DNA of 64,000 nt from Candidatus Nitrosotenuis uzonensis. GTDB lineage: Archaea; Thermoproteota; Nitrososphaeria; Nitrososphaerales; Nitrosopumilaceae. The stretch lies in NCBI RefSeq assembly GCF_000723185.1, contig NZ_CBTY010000008.1:358677-422676 (forward strand), given 5' to 3'. Below, piece after piece: positions 54,655 through 63,736 of the stretch. Positions within the stretch are counted from its first letter, which is position 1. Every line of letters begins with the position of its first letter. Made by a program: the position numbers and the translations under genes. The notes beneath the pieces were generated by a model, which was not told where the DNA came from, made no database searches, and worked only from the letters and a program-made list of their open reading frames with translations.

Positions 54655-56421
54655 GTGCAGTTCTCGTTAATTTCAGACACTTTTGAGAAGATGGAATCGA
54701 CCACAAAGAGACTTGAGCTTACTCAATACCTTGTTGATTTGTTCAAGGCAACACCAAGGGAAATAATTTCCAAGGTAGTCTATCTCATTCAAGGAAAGAT
54801 CAGGCCAGACTATGAGGGTGTGGAGCTAGGTGTTGCTGAAAAGCTTGCAATGCGTGCAATTTCCAAGTCGGCGGGAATACCGGTAAAAAAAATCCACGAA
54901 GTGTTTGTCGAAGACGGTGACCTAGGGCATGCCGCATCAAAGATACTTGAGCAAAAGGCCCAGACAACATTCATGGTACAACAGATAACCACTGAGCGTG
55001 TCTATGACACACTGTTAAAGATAGCAAAACTTGAAGGCACAAGATCGCAAGACATGAAAATGAAATACATCTCAAGCCTGCTTAACGACGCTACACCACA
55101 AGAGGCTAAATTCATTTTAAAGCTGATTATGGGTACGCTCCGGCTCGGAATTGCCGATAACACCGTAATGGATGCGCTTGCAATTGCATACACGGGCTCA
55201 CGTGAAAACCGGGAAAGGTTGGAGGCAGCTTACAACGTCTCATCGGATTTGGGCAGAGTTGCCGAAGAGATTGCAAAGCATGATTTGCGCGGACTGGATA
55301 ATTTTCGCGTAAGCTTGTTCAGCCCCATCCGTCCCATGTTGGCAGAACGCGTAAAGAGTGAGAGCGAAGCTGTGGAAAAGCTAGGACATGAATTTGCTGC
55401 AGAGTACAAGCTAGACGGCGAGAGAGTGCAGATTCACCTGCAAGACAAAAAGGTCGTGCTATTCTCAAGAAGGCTGGAAAACATCACCAGTTATTATCCG
55501 GACATAGTAGAAAACATAGCCAAATCGCTCAAGACTACAGAAATAATTTTGGAGGCAGAGATAGTTGCAATAAATGAGAATACTGGCGAGTTTTTGCCTT
55601 TTCAGGAGCTTATGCACAGAAGAAGAAAATACGATATTGCAAAAATTGTAGGACAGTATCCAATAACGGTAAACTTGTTTGATGTCATGTACCTTAATGG
55701 AAAAAGCTTACTTGACACTACATATGATGAGAGAAGAAAAAAGTTGGAAGAGACAGTCATAGAAAATGACTTTGTCAGGCTTGTGCCAAGAACCATCGTA
55801 AGATCCGAGAATGATTTGGAGGAAGTTCTTGAGAATGCCATAAACGCAGGATGTGAGGGGCTTATGCTCAAGGTTCTAGATGCCCCATACAGAGCTGGAG
55901 CAAGGGGCAGCAACTGGCTAAAGCTAAAACGAGAATATCGTAATGAGCTTGGCGATAGCCTTGATCTTGTTGTAATAGGAGCGTTCTTTGGCAAGGGGCG
56001 CCGTACTGGAAGATATGGGACTTTACTTTTGGCAACTTACAATCAGGAAAGGGACACATTTGAGAGCATCTGCAAGGTTGGTACCGGTTTTACCGATGAG
56101 AATCTGGATCAGTTCTATCAGATTTTGCAGGACAAGGTGACACTGAAGAAAAACCCACGAATTGAGAGTGGAATGGAGCCGGATGTATGGTTTGAGCCAG
56201 AGATAGTAATCGAGGTGGTCGCATCTGAGATTACGCTCAGTCCAGTACACACCACTGCAAAGGATGTCATAAGGAAGGGAAGCGGCCTTGCGTTAAGGTT
56301 TCCAAAGTTTACAGGCAAGATAAGAGATGAAAAAGCCCCAGAAGATGCGTCAACGGATCAGGAAGTCATCACGTTGTACCGAAATCAGAAAAAAATAACA
56401 CAAAATCCCGCCGAAACCTAG
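54655..56421 (+). CDS. lig: ATP-dependent DNA ligase
   Basis: 588 residues. The N-terminal DNA-binding domain (about 1-215) is followed by the adenylation domain with KLDG at residues 252-255 (AMP-Lys), ERVQIH, and EGLMLKVLDAPYRAG (motif IV), and the OB fold with WLKLKRE at its start. It seals nicks in replication and repair. CTTTTATTTT is 26 nt before the GTG start; the conserved fold begins within the first ten residues, so no alternative start is needed. The length is normal for archaeal ligase I. Confidence 0.95.
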   Translation: MQFSLISDTFEKMESTTKRLELTQYLVDLFKATPREIISKVVYLIQGKIRPDYEGVELGVAEKLAMRAISKSAGIPVKKIHEVFVEDGDLGHAASKILEQKAQTTFMVQQITTERVYDTLLKIAKLEGTRSQDMKMKYISSLLNDATPQEAKFILKLIMGTLRLGIADNTVMDALAIAYTGSRENRERLEAAYNVSSDLGRVAEEIAKHDLRGLDNFRVSLFSPIRPMLAERVKSESEAVEKLGHEFAAEYKLDGERVQIHLQDKKVVLFSRRLENITSYYPDIVENIAKSLKTTEIILEAEIVAINENTGEFLPFQELMHRRRKYDIAKIVGQYPITVNLFDVMYLNGKSLLDTTYDERRKKLEETVIENDFVRLVPRTIVRSENDLEEVLENAINAGCEGLMLKVLDAPYRAGARGSNWLKLKREYRNELGDSLDLVVIGAFFGKGRRTGRYGTLLLATYNQERDTFESICKVGTGFTDENLDQFYQILQDKVTLKKNPRIESGMEPDVWFEPEIVIEVVASEITLSPVHTTAKDVIRKGSGLALRFPKFTGKIRDEKAPEDASTDQEVITLYRNQKKITQNPAET

Positions 56422-56463
56422 TCTGCAAGGTTAATTAAGACCAAGCCAAGTTATACAAAAAGG

Positions 56464-57117
56464 ATGTATAGTGGAGAACTAGAGGTCCAAGCAAAACGAA
56501 AAGCAATCGCAGTTTTACAAGATGAAATAAACAGGATTCTGAATGCAGCTCGTGAGCTGGCAACTCTGCCGGACCTAATAATGAAAAAAGACAAAGCTGG
56601 CATAAAGGCAGCTAACGAACAAATCTCAAGCATTGAGGAAGAAGTCGAGAACCTGAGACGAAAAATCACACGCGAGGTAGCGGATGTTGGTGGGCTGATA
56701 ATAAACAGGGAAAACCTGCTTAACACGGCATACACTATGGATGAGATTGCAGGATACATCACAGGCATCGCATTCAAGCTTTCCAACATCAAGCCAGCCA
56801 CACTAAAGAGCGCAAAAATCGATTCAGACATCTCTGCATTAATTGATTTGCTAGTAGACGAAGTCTACAAGCTAAATGAGATAGTGCGTGGCCTGAACAC
56901 GAATACTGCAAATGCAATCGAGCTTGCACAGGAAACACAGAAAATTGAACGAGAAATTGACATAAAGTACAGAGCGCTAGTCATAAAGGCACTAGATGAA
57001 ATCAGCAATACCAAGGAGCTGTTGCTTGTAAAGGATGTCATTCAGGGAATTGAGGAAATGGCAGACAAATGCCAAGAGGTTTCCGACTCGTTCATTTTGC
57101 TCGCTTTGAGCTTATAA
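56464..57117 (+). CDS. DUF47/PhoU-like helical protein
   Basis: 217 residues, all alpha. REVADVGGLIINRENLLNTAYTMDEIAGYITGIAFKL and the later DKCQEVSDSFILLALSL are DUF47 (TIGR00153) signatures, a family related to PhoU that accompanies PiT phosphate transporters. No Pit gene is adjacent here. The protein is cytosolic and may regulate phosphate uptake or bind polyphosphate. The ATG at 56464 follows GGA closely, so it may be translated with or without a leader. Confidence 0.8.
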   Translation: MYSGELEVQAKRKAIAVLQDEINRILNAARELATLPDLIMKKDKAGIKAANEQISSIEEEVENLRRKITREVADVGGLIINRENLLNTAYTMDEIAGYITGIAFKLSNIKPATLKSAKIDSDISALIDLLVDEVYKLNEIVRGLNTNTANAIELAQETQKIEREIDIKYRALVIKALDEISNTKELLLVKDVIQGIEEMADKCQEVSDSFILLALSL

Positions 57118-57172
57118 TCCCCATTTTCATTATTTGTCAAAAATGCAAAGCGATTTGTAGGCGTGCGCCTAA

Positions 57173-57715
57173 ATGATTTGTATGAATGGTGAACTTGTAG
57201 AAAACAGGATAATTGTCTGGGATCCAAAGGATGCTCGCGAGCTTTTCTCAGAGTCATACTATGGTAAGCCAATAGGAATCTCAAAACCAAAGCCAGAGGA
57301 GATAAACGGTCCGCTGATTTTAGATCTTATTGAGGGATATTATCTACAAGAAAAATCACATCTTGTGATTTTCAAGTCAAAGAAAAAAATCACCCAAGAA
57401 CAAATGCTTGAAATTTGCAGAAAAGAACATCATAATTTCGATAAAAAATATCTAGTCTACAAAGATTTCAGAGATAAAAAATACATCATAAATCCAGGAA
57501 TAAAGTTTGGGTGCGATTTTGCAGTGTATCAGAGGGGACCAGGCATAGACCATGCACCGTATCTTGTACAGGTGTATAATAAGACAGATACGATTTCATC
57601 CACCGGAGTTGTCCTTGCAGGTAGACTTGCCACTAGTGTGAAAAAAAATTTCATTTTAGCTATACCGCATGGTGAAAAAGTAAGTTATCTTGCGCTTGAT
57701 TGGTGGAGGGCCTAG
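57173..57715 (+). CDS. endA: tRNA-splicing endonuclease
   Basis: 180 residues. The C-terminal nuclease domain holds the catalytic Tyr near 116 (FAVYQRGPG), His near 126 (GIDHAPYLVQV) and Lys near 158 (SVKKNFILAI). An N-terminal Rossmann-like domain precedes it. The homotetrameric type cuts bulge-helix-bulge motifs in tRNA introns and rRNA precursors. The rRNA spacer stems in this window are exactly its kind of substrate. ATG 57173 or 57182 could be the start. It is convergent with the next gene, sharing four bases. Confidence 0.9.
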   Translation: MICMNGELVENRIIVWDPKDARELFSESYYGKPIGISKPKPEEINGPLILDLIEGYYLQEKSHLVIFKSKKKITQEQMLEICRKEHHNFDKKYLVYKDFRDKKYIINPGIKFGCDFAVYQRGPGIDHAPYLVQVYNKTDTISSTGVVLAGRLATSVKKNFILAIPHGEKVSYLALDWWRA

Positions 57716-58083
57716 ATCTTTTTTACGTATTCTGCAATTTTATTGTAAATTGCATACATGTCCTTTGTTATCTTAAAATCATGAGAGTTCATCCACTTAC
57801 CATAGATTCTTACGCCGCTCTCTGAGGGATCAACGAAGATCGTGGCATTCTTGAGTGACTGTCGTGCTATCAACTCGTTTAATTCAGAATCCTTGTTTAG
57901 CTCGTCTGCAAGCAATCCGCCAACCCAACTTACGGAAACTGGTTTTTTTGCGGCAAAGTGACCTTTTGTCTTAACTACAGTTCTTGCCACGTATTTTGAC
58001 GGATTCTTCACGTCAATCTTTACAATAAAGTGTGCTTGAAATCTGTCTTGTGCACCCCATGGAGAAATAGTTGCATCCTGCAT
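57712..58083 (-). CDS. Hypothetical protein
   Basis: 123 residues, soluble, alpha/beta, no Cys and no TM helix. GLLADELNKDSELNELIARQ and a Val/Ile-rich strand (ATIFVDPSESGVRIYG) stand out. No family recognised. It follows the gene at 58088-58327 by 4 bp, so both belong to one small unit, convergent with endA. Confidence 0.65.
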   Translation of the reverse strand: MQDATISPWGAQDRFQAHFIVKIDVKNPSKYVARTVVKTKGHFAAKKPVSVSWVGGLLADELNKDSELNELIARQSLKNATIFVDPSESGVRIYGKWMNSHDFKITKDMYAIYNKIAEYVKKI

Positions 58084-58087
58084 TGTT

Positions 58088-58327
58088 CTAACCTTTCTGG
58101 ATGATCTGAATCACATCTATGCTCGAGTTTTCCAGCTCTATGCAGCCTCTGTTTGTATACATCCTTGGAGTCTGCGAGAAGTTGCGGCCATAGTAGTCCT
58201 TTGCCTTTTCGACCGGATCGGTGCCAATCTCCTTTGGTTTTGAAGAAACTCCGATCTCGGCTAACATATGTGAGACTTTCTCAGGCCATGTCTGATAAGC
58301 GAATGTGTCCGATTCAGAATCATGCAT
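58088..58327 (-). CDS. Hypothetical 79-residue protein
   Basis: The ATG at 58327 is 27 nt from CTTTATTTG; the ATG at 58378 is too far upstream and overlaps the divergent SDR gene. The protein is acidic, with FAYQTWPEKVSHMLAEIGVSS and KAKDYYGRNFSQTPRMYTNRG as recognisable blocks. No family known to me. It lies in a unit with the gene at 57712 and is divergent from the SDR gene. Confidence 0.6.
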   Translation of the reverse strand: MHDSESDTFAYQTWPEKVSHMLAEIGVSSKPKEIGTDPVEKAKDYYGRNFSQTPRMYTNRGCIELENSSIDVIQIIQKG

Positions 58328-58407
58328 GATTTTGCTGGATTCCACCCTCAAATAAAGATTTGAGATCAGTTGATCCAATTAAATATTACAAGACTAGTGT
58401 CAATTCC

Positions 58408-60183
58408 ATGTTAAAGTTTCAAAACAAGGTCGTCCTGGTTACTGGAAGCGGCACCGGCATAGGCCAAACTGTCGCAAAACTGTTTGCCGAAAACGGTGCA
58501 AGCATAGTCATCTTAGGTAGAAGAAAAGAGCCGCTTGAGGAAACAAAAAAAATTCTTGAAGAGATAATTACAAGGGTAAAAAGCGGGGCAAAGGTATGGC
58601 TGTTCTCAGGAGTTGACGTAAGTGATGAATCCGGAGTTTCAGAAATGTTTGATTCTTTGAAAAACTCCAATGTGAACGTTGATGTGGTTGTAAACAATGC
58701 AGGTGTATCAGGGCCTGTCACATGTTTTTCAAACGCTCCACTTGAAGAATTCAAAAGTACCGTTGCAATTCATCTTACCGGAACATTCTGGACGTCAACC
58801 CAAGCTCTCAAAGTTATGAAACCTGGAGCCAAAATAGTCACGATTTCAACATTCTTTACAGAAGAAAGGCCATTTGAGCAAAGACCGTACAGGTTTCGCA
58901 GTCCATACACAGCATCACAGGGAGCAAAGAACAGGCTTGCCGAGCTAATGTCCTGGGAGCTTACGGATAGAGGAATTGTATCGATTGCTACAAACCCGGG
59001 CCCAGTGCATTCTGATCGAATTTACAAAACTGTGTATCCAAAAGCAGCTGCAGAATTTCTACGAACAAGTGGATTTGAAGATCTCTCACCTGCAGAAGTA
59101 GATGTTGCAAACAGAGAAATAGTTGGATTGCTCGGCGAGGATGAAAAAACAGTAAAGGAAGGAATAATGAAAGCTGCGACAAGTGTAGCCAAGATAAAAA
59201 GCGGCGACGTGGAGAAAATTTCTCAGACATTAGGCAGACTGCTTTCCAAAATACAAGAGATTGCAGAAAAAGTCCAAAAAAATACATCATTTATGATTGC
59301 AGACAGGCAATTTCTCTCCCAGATGCAGGTAGCGCAAACGGTTATGACGCTGGCAGATGATGATATTGCAAAAATTCTAAACGGCAAGGTGATTCCAGGG
59401 GACAGGGTATTTTATCCGGTAAAACCACAAATTGCCACGGCCGCGCCAGTGGTACAACCAAACTTTGCTTCTCAAGTTTTTGTCTTCGCAGTTGATGCGA
59501 CCGACAAATCAGATGTCGACAGAGTCTTGTTTTTGGCACAACATGTTGAAAGCAACGGGGCAAAGGCAGTATGCCTTGTTTCTGGCGCAATGCCAAAAGA
59601 CCAGCAAGAGGCAATAAGCTCAAAATTCCATTCCCACATAGTAAATCTGAAAAACCCCGATGAGATTCAAAGGTGGCTTGGTGCAGCAAAAGGCATAGGC
59701 AAGATTGCGGCTGTAATCCACATCACAGGTAAGGTGCCAGAGAACATCAAGATAGTAGACACATCACGCGCGTCATGGGATGCTCTAGTTGACAAATTCA
59801 TAAATACGCCTGCAACAGTACTGCAGTCCGCCTTTGAGATGTTTGTACCAGGAGGCAGAAAAGATCCACGCCTATACAAGGATGCCTTTGGCACGACTGT
59901 CATCATAGGCCCAGACATGCCCACAGGTGCAAAGATATCTGGAGCTGACAGAGCACGTGTGGAAGTATTCAGAGGGGCACTAAGGCCATTTACCACCACA
60001 GTAAATCAAGAGTTAAGCGACGTTCTCAAGTCCAAAGTAAGGTCGTTTTTAGTCTTGCCGGGAGGAGTCGACGGTAAGGAATCAGACAACAAAAAGATTG
60101 CCCATGCCATAAACTACTTTGTAACAGAGCAGGCAAGAAGCTCGTCTGAGGTAACTTTCTGCGTCGATGAAACGCGCGAATGA
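58408..60183 (+). CDS. Tandem-domain SDR protein
   Basis: 591 residues. Domain 1 (about 1-270) is a short-chain dehydrogenase/reductase: TGSGTGIG at 12-19, NNAG near 97, a Ser before FFTEE, and Y167-x3-Q171 where the usual catalytic Lys is Gln. Residues ~275-360 are a helical linker, and domain 2 (about 370-591) is a second, degenerate Rossmann unit without the Gly-rich motif (AVDATDKSDVDRVLFLAQHV). The double-SDR layout resembles halves of bacterial malonyl-CoA reductase (Mcr). The start at ATG 58408 fits the TTAAATATTA box. The next gene overlaps by 4 bp. Confidence 0.82.
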   Translation: MLKFQNKVVLVTGSGTGIGQTVAKLFAENGASIVILGRRKEPLEETKKILEEIITRVKSGAKVWLFSGVDVSDESGVSEMFDSLKNSNVNVDVVVNNAGVSGPVTCFSNAPLEEFKSTVAIHLTGTFWTSTQALKVMKPGAKIVTISTFFTEERPFEQRPYRFRSPYTASQGAKNRLAELMSWELTDRGIVSIATNPGPVHSDRIYKTVYPKAAAEFLRTSGFEDLSPAEVDVANREIVGLLGEDEKTVKEGIMKAATSVAKIKSGDVEKISQTLGRLLSKIQEIAEKVQKNTSFMIADRQFLSQMQVAQTVMTLADDDIAKILNGKVIPGDRVFYPVKPQIATAAPVVQPNFASQVFVFAVDATDKSDVDRVLFLAQHVESNGAKAVCLVSGAMPKDQQEAISSKFHSHIVNLKNPDEIQRWLGAAKGIGKIAAVIHITGKVPENIKIVDTSRASWDALVDKFINTPATVLQSAFEMFVPGGRKDPRLYKDAFGTTVIIGPDMPTGAKISGADRARVEVFRGALRPFTTTVNQELSDVLKSKVRSFLVLPGGVDGKESDNKKIAHAINYFVTEQARSSSEVTFCVDETRE

Positions 60184-60626
60184 AGAAATTCTCAGAGCTC
60201 AAAGTAGGAGAAGAGTTCTTTTCCACATGTACATTCTCAAAAAAGGAACTCGAATCGTATCTGGCATTCTCTAGGATAAAGAATACAATTTTTGATGACG
60301 ATGAATATAACTCTATAATTTCAGGTAGAGCCATAATTGCAAGAATGGAAGGAGAATTTACAAGGCTGAGCCAGATTTACGGCAATATGATTTTGCTGTA
60401 CGGAATGGATGGAGATACAAACTGGGAAAACCGCAATACGAGATTCCTAAAACCGCTTCACATAGACGAAATTCTGAAGATAAAATTCACAATTTCTGAT
60501 AAAAAAGAAATCGATGATGAATTTGGAATGATTGCAGTAGACTTTGAAGGCAAGAAGGAAAACGGAGATCTAGTCGTGATATCAAAAAAGAATCTATACC
60601 GAATTAAAAAAGAGCCGCCAAGATAG
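60180..60626 (+). CDS. MaoC-like hotdog protein without catalytic dyad
   Basis: 148 residues with the MaoC dehydratase pattern VGEEFFSTCTFSKKELESYLAFSR ... NTRFLKPLHIDEILKIKF ... EGKKENGDLVVISKKNLYRI. The hydratase motif S-G-D-x-N-P-[IL]-H is replaced by S-R-I-K-N-T-I-F, so the Asp and His needed for (R)-hydratase activity are gone. It may bind an acyl-CoA without hydrating it, or act as a subunit of the SDR protein, since its ATG lies in the last codons of the SDR gene (ATGA overlap). Confidence 0.7.
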   Translation: MKKFSELKVGEEFFSTCTFSKKELESYLAFSRIKNTIFDDDEYNSIISGRAIIARMEGEFTRLSQIYGNMILLYGMDGDTNWENRNTRFLKPLHIDEILKIKFTISDKKEIDDEFGMIAVDFEGKKENGDLVVISKKNLYRIKKEPPR

Positions 60627-60628
60627 CA

Positions 60629-60781
60629 TCATTCTGGAACAGATGTGGTCTCTAGCTTGCCGTCTTTGACTCTTATATGCAAGTATCTATTATCCTGAAA
60701 GACCAATGTTATCCCCCCGTCTTTGTCTGGGTCTTGGACTTCCACTAGTTCTTGCATTCGAATTCCGTCAAATTTTACCAT
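60629..60781 (-). CDS. Conserved-looking 50-residue protein
   Basis: A short gene: MVKFDGIRMQELVEVQDPD ... RYLHIRVKDGKLETTSVPE. It is predicted as a small beta sheet of three or four strands. GATATAATC (60803-60812) is centred 26 nt before the ATG. It fits exactly between the MaoC-like and TauE genes. The pattern of charged and hydrophobic residues supports a folded protein, but no family is recognised. Confidence 0.55.
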   Translation of the reverse strand: MVKFDGIRMQELVEVQDPDKDGGITLVFQDNRYLHIRVKDGKLETTSVPE

Positions 60782-60818
60782 ACTACAGAGCAGATAAAGC
60801 AGATTATATCTTTTAATC

Positions 60819-61577
60819 TCACACGTTAAATGCGTCCAAGAACAACTTTATTGCAGCGATAACTATAACACCACAGATAAGCAGCCTTATGCTGTTTTCT
60901 TTTAATTCGACTGAGAGTCGTGCACCAAGAAGACCTCCCCCAAATGCGCCGATTGATAAGAGTAACGCATATTCAAAATCAGAATGTCCCAATAGAGTAT
61001 GAGCTACCAGTCCAGACAATGATGAGAAGATGAGAATTAGCTGAGATGTAGCAGTCGCATTTTTTACTAGCATTCCTAGTCCAATTATCATTAAAGGTAC
61101 GAACACAATTCCTCCTCCGATACCAAAAAAGCTTGAAAGAATTCCGGCAAAAAAGCTGATGGCAGCAGAAGCAACTGCCATGTATTTTGGGACTGAAGAC
61201 TTGGGCTCAATCTTTCGTTTTATGAAAAGATAGTAGCACGATGCGATTAGTATTATCCCGAATGTGATCTTAAAGAATGCTGGGGTCACCTGTGCTGAAA
61301 TCAATGCGCCAATTACAGTTCCCGGAACTGAAAGTAAGCCAAGTCGAAGGCCAATTTTATAGTCTACTCGTTTCTGCTTTGCGTATGATGCACTAGCGGC
61401 AATTGAATTACTAAACGCGGCAAACAGACTGCTGCTTGCAGTAATTGTATGTGGAACGCCAAGGAATGTTAGTACAGGCACGACTATTATTCCACCTCCA
61501 AGACCAATTATAGAGCCAACCACACCTGCAGCAAAACCAAGTGGGATCAACCATATGATGTCAAACACGATTAACAC
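60819..61577 (-). CDS. TauE/SafE-family anion transporter
   Basis: 252 residues with seven or eight TM helices in two inverted halves. Each half has the family motif: VVGSIIGLGGGIIVVPVLTFLG near residue 20 and GILSSFFGIGGGIVFVPLMI near 140. These transporters export or import sulfite, sulfonates or related anions. No sulfur gene is next to it. The GTG at 61577 was kept, although a GTG at 61568 would fit the upstream box better. The transcript is separate from the kinase gene. Confidence 0.9.
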   Translation of the reverse strand: MLIVFDIIWLIPLGFAAGVVGSIIGLGGGIIVVPVLTFLGVPHTITASSSLFAAFSNSIAASASYAKQKRVDYKIGLRLGLLSVPGTVIGALISAQVTPAFFKITFGIILIASCYYLFIKRKIEPKSSVPKYMAVASAAISFFAGILSSFFGIGGGIVFVPLMIIGLGMLVKNATATSQLILIFSSLSGLVAHTLLGHSDFEYALLLSIGAFGGGLLGARLSVELKENSIRLLICGVIVIAAIKLFLDAFNV

Positions 61578-61613
61578 AACAATAGAATATGTATTGAATC
61601 TTGGGGTCAGATG

Positions 61614-62504
61614 TTATTTTGGAAGAAGTATTGAGAAGGTAGTGGGGTTGCTGGTAACGTTTATTGTTCCTTCATGCTGCTGAATTATGCTTTTGACTGT
61701 CGGTAGCCCAAGTCCGGTTCCTCGTGACTTGGTAGTAAAAAGTGGCTCGAAGATTTTTTCTAGAAGGCCATCCGGTATCCCCGGTCCTGAATCCTCTACT
61801 TCTATGCAAACCGTGCCGCTCGTTTGGATGAACCGTATCACTACATCGCCAGAATTGTCCATCGCCTGGATGGAGTTCATTATCAAATTTGTAAATACTG
61901 CTTCGATTTTTTCTGCATCACAATAAACCAATACATCTTTGTCCGGTACATGCAGCTTGACATCATCTGGGACAACAATCTTTCCTATTGCGGATTTGAG
62001 TATTTTACGTAAAGAATACTCATCGCAGTGCAATGGCGATATACGTACAAAGTTAAGAACTTGGTCTAATTGAAAAACCAGTCTGGAGGATGCAGCATCT
62101 ATTGTGGCAAGAAGATTTTGGAGTTCGACTGGAATACGTGGCGCATGTTTTATTTTTGCAATTTCTACGGTATTTTTAATTATTGCTAACGGATTTCGCA
62201 TGTCGTGTGCTAGGCGAGCAGACATCTCACCTATCGCAGAGAACCTTTCTGATTTGAAAAGCTCTGACTGAAAACGACTAAGATCAGATATTTTTTTTGT
62301 CATCTCATCCAATAACCAATCGCGTTGCTCTCTTATTTCCTCGAATTTGGCAAGTTTTCTTTCAAGTGTGACAAGTGCCCTGCGATTGATACGATTCTGT
62401 TCTTCCAAACGCTGCTTTTCAGTCTCCAAGCGTTCTATCTTGTTCAAAAGTTGGCATTTTTCATCTACAGACAGATGTATTGCATATGTTTCCCCCAAAG
62501 CCAA
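61614..62504 (-). CDS. Cytosolic histidine kinase with N-terminal coiled coil
   Basis: 296 residues. Residues 10-75 are a coiled coil (KCQLLNKIERLETEKQRLEEQ...), HisKA spans ~85-155 with the H-box LAHDMRNPLAII, and HATPase_c spans ~170-296 with N-box NLIMNSIQAM, G1 DSGPGIP, F-box FEPLFTTKSRG and G2 GTGLGLPTVK. There is no TM helix or sensory domain, so input probably comes through the coiled coil. No response regulator is adjacent. It is similar to the kinase at 29675. The start is TTG. Confidence 0.9.
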   Translation of the reverse strand: MALGETYAIHLSVDEKCQLLNKIERLETEKQRLEEQNRINRRALVTLERKLAKFEEIREQRDWLLDEMTKKISDLSRFQSELFKSERFSAIGEMSARLAHDMRNPLAIIKNTVEIAKIKHAPRIPVELQNLLATIDAASSRLVFQLDQVLNFVRISPLHCDEYSLRKILKSAIGKIVVPDDVKLHVPDKDVLVYCDAEKIEAVFTNLIMNSIQAMDNSGDVVIRFIQTSGTVCIEVEDSGPGIPDGLLEKIFEPLFTTKSRGTGLGLPTVKSIIQQHEGTINVTSNPTTFSILLPK

Positions 62505-62557
62505 ATTTCAGACAGCAAAAGAACACTAAGAATGGCTGTTTGTTCAAAATAGACAAA

Positions 62558-63175
62558 CTACGAGTAAATAAAGAGCTGCCAAAGGTAGCCGTCATCGTTC
62601 GTGGTAAGTTCCAATTGTATAGTTTTTTGGCCCAATTTGAGCTGCGTTGACCTACTATGGGGTTGAGTGTCAGACTGATGGAACTGCTTTAGTCCATCAA
62701 TCCAATCATTTAGACTTGACATGCCACCAGGTCTTATGTCTTCCCAGCATTTACACACCACATCATCAATTACTGTATGAAAGACTGTTTTTACCGTATC
62801 CAGCTCTGACATTAGCGGATCAGTTTGAATAAGTGCCATGACAACCTGCGGCATTTCACCAGAGCCAACCATATGGATGTTTCCAAGAAATTTTCCCTTG
62901 GCATCTTTTAACTCAGTTGACGTGCAGTATTTTACAAGGCTTTGCTGTCGTTCATCTGAGAAAAGTGAACAGTATTTTGCAATAGCCTCCTGGCTTTGTA
63001 ACCGTACCGGTGAAGACATTGCCACATTTTGTTTTGACAGATCCTCACGTAGCAGTCCGTTAAGAGCATCAAAAGTAAGATTTTGCTCTGATGGGTCTGG
63101 CAAATACCAGTAAATCAACAGTATGACTACTGCAATAATTGAGATTGATGTAAAGACAAGTATTCTGTGATTCAT
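62558..63175 (-). CDS. N-anchored extracytoplasmic protein
   Basis: 205 residues. A single TM helix (residues 8-24, ISIIAVVILLIYWYL) anchors an extracytoplasmic domain of about 175 residues, with Cys in KYCSLF, KYCTST and CKCWEDIRPGG, some probably disulfide-bonded. No family recognised. It follows the DUF192 gene by 28 bp on the same strand. Another extracytoplasmic protein upstream suggests a joint envelope role. Confidence 0.65.
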   Translation of the reverse strand: MNHRILVFTSISIIAVVILLIYWYLPDPSEQNLTFDALNGLLREDLSKQNVAMSSPVRLQSQEAIAKYCSLFSDERQQSLVKYCTSTELKDAKGKFLGNIHMVGSGEMPQVVMALIQTDPLMSELDTVKTVFHTVIDDVVCKCWEDIRPGGMSSLNDWIDGLKQFHQSDTQPHSRSTQLKLGQKTIQLELTTNDDGYLWQLFIYS

Positions 63176-63203
63176 TTCTTATTGTCTGCCAGCCCCAATG
63201 CAC

Positions 63204-63698
63204 CTATATTGATATGATCTCCAGTTTAGAATTTTCAGTTATGTTAAACTTGTCTACAAACCCAGAAGTAACCTCTAGTACATATTTTGCGTGTTGCTCA
63301 TTGCCATTGGTAAATGTACATGCCATTGTCTCAAGGGCGGATTTGCATGGTTGAGCATCTTTTTCTATATGAACCACGTTGCCTTCAGCATCAATCCATA
63401 TCACATCCAATGCAAACTGCATATTTAGCATCCACATGGACCGGACGCCTTCATCCTCAAAGACAAAAAGCATTCCTTGATCATAGGGGAGTTTTTCTTG
63501 GAACATCAGGCCTCGCGTTTGAAGCGGCCTTGTGTCTGCAATCTGCACATTAAGTGTCACGCCGTCAATTTTCACAAGGCCACGTGGAAATTCGGTCTGC
63601 TCAAGCTTTGCGTCTTTAGGTATCGACATCATACCGATTACGCCAATTATTACTGCCGCTATTCCGATAGGAATGAGAACTTGGGCACGTGTTGCCAT
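63204..63698 (-). CDS. DUF192 extracytoplasmic protein
   Basis: 164 residues. An N-terminal TM/signal helix (VLIPIGIAAVIIGVIGMM) is followed by the DUF192 domain: VQIADTRPLQTRGLMFQEKLPYDQGMLFVFEDEGVRSMWMLNM, DVIWIDAEGNVVHIE and a late strand (AKYVLEVTSGF). The family is widespread in archaea and halophiles, and its role is unknown. The ATG at 63698 lies 26 nt from GTTTTTAAAACC; an ATG at 63707 is less likely. Confidence 0.88.
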   Translation of the reverse strand: MATRAQVLIPIGIAAVIIGVIGMMSIPKDAKLEQTEFPRGLVKIDGVTLNVQIADTRPLQTRGLMFQEKLPYDQGMLFVFEDEGVRSMWMLNMQFALDVIWIDAEGNVVHIEKDAQPCKSALETMACTFTNGNEQHAKYVLEVTSGFVDKFNITENSKLEIISI

Positions 63699-63736
63699 GT
63701 AAACCAAAGTATTTCTTGGTTTTAAAAACTGTGTAA

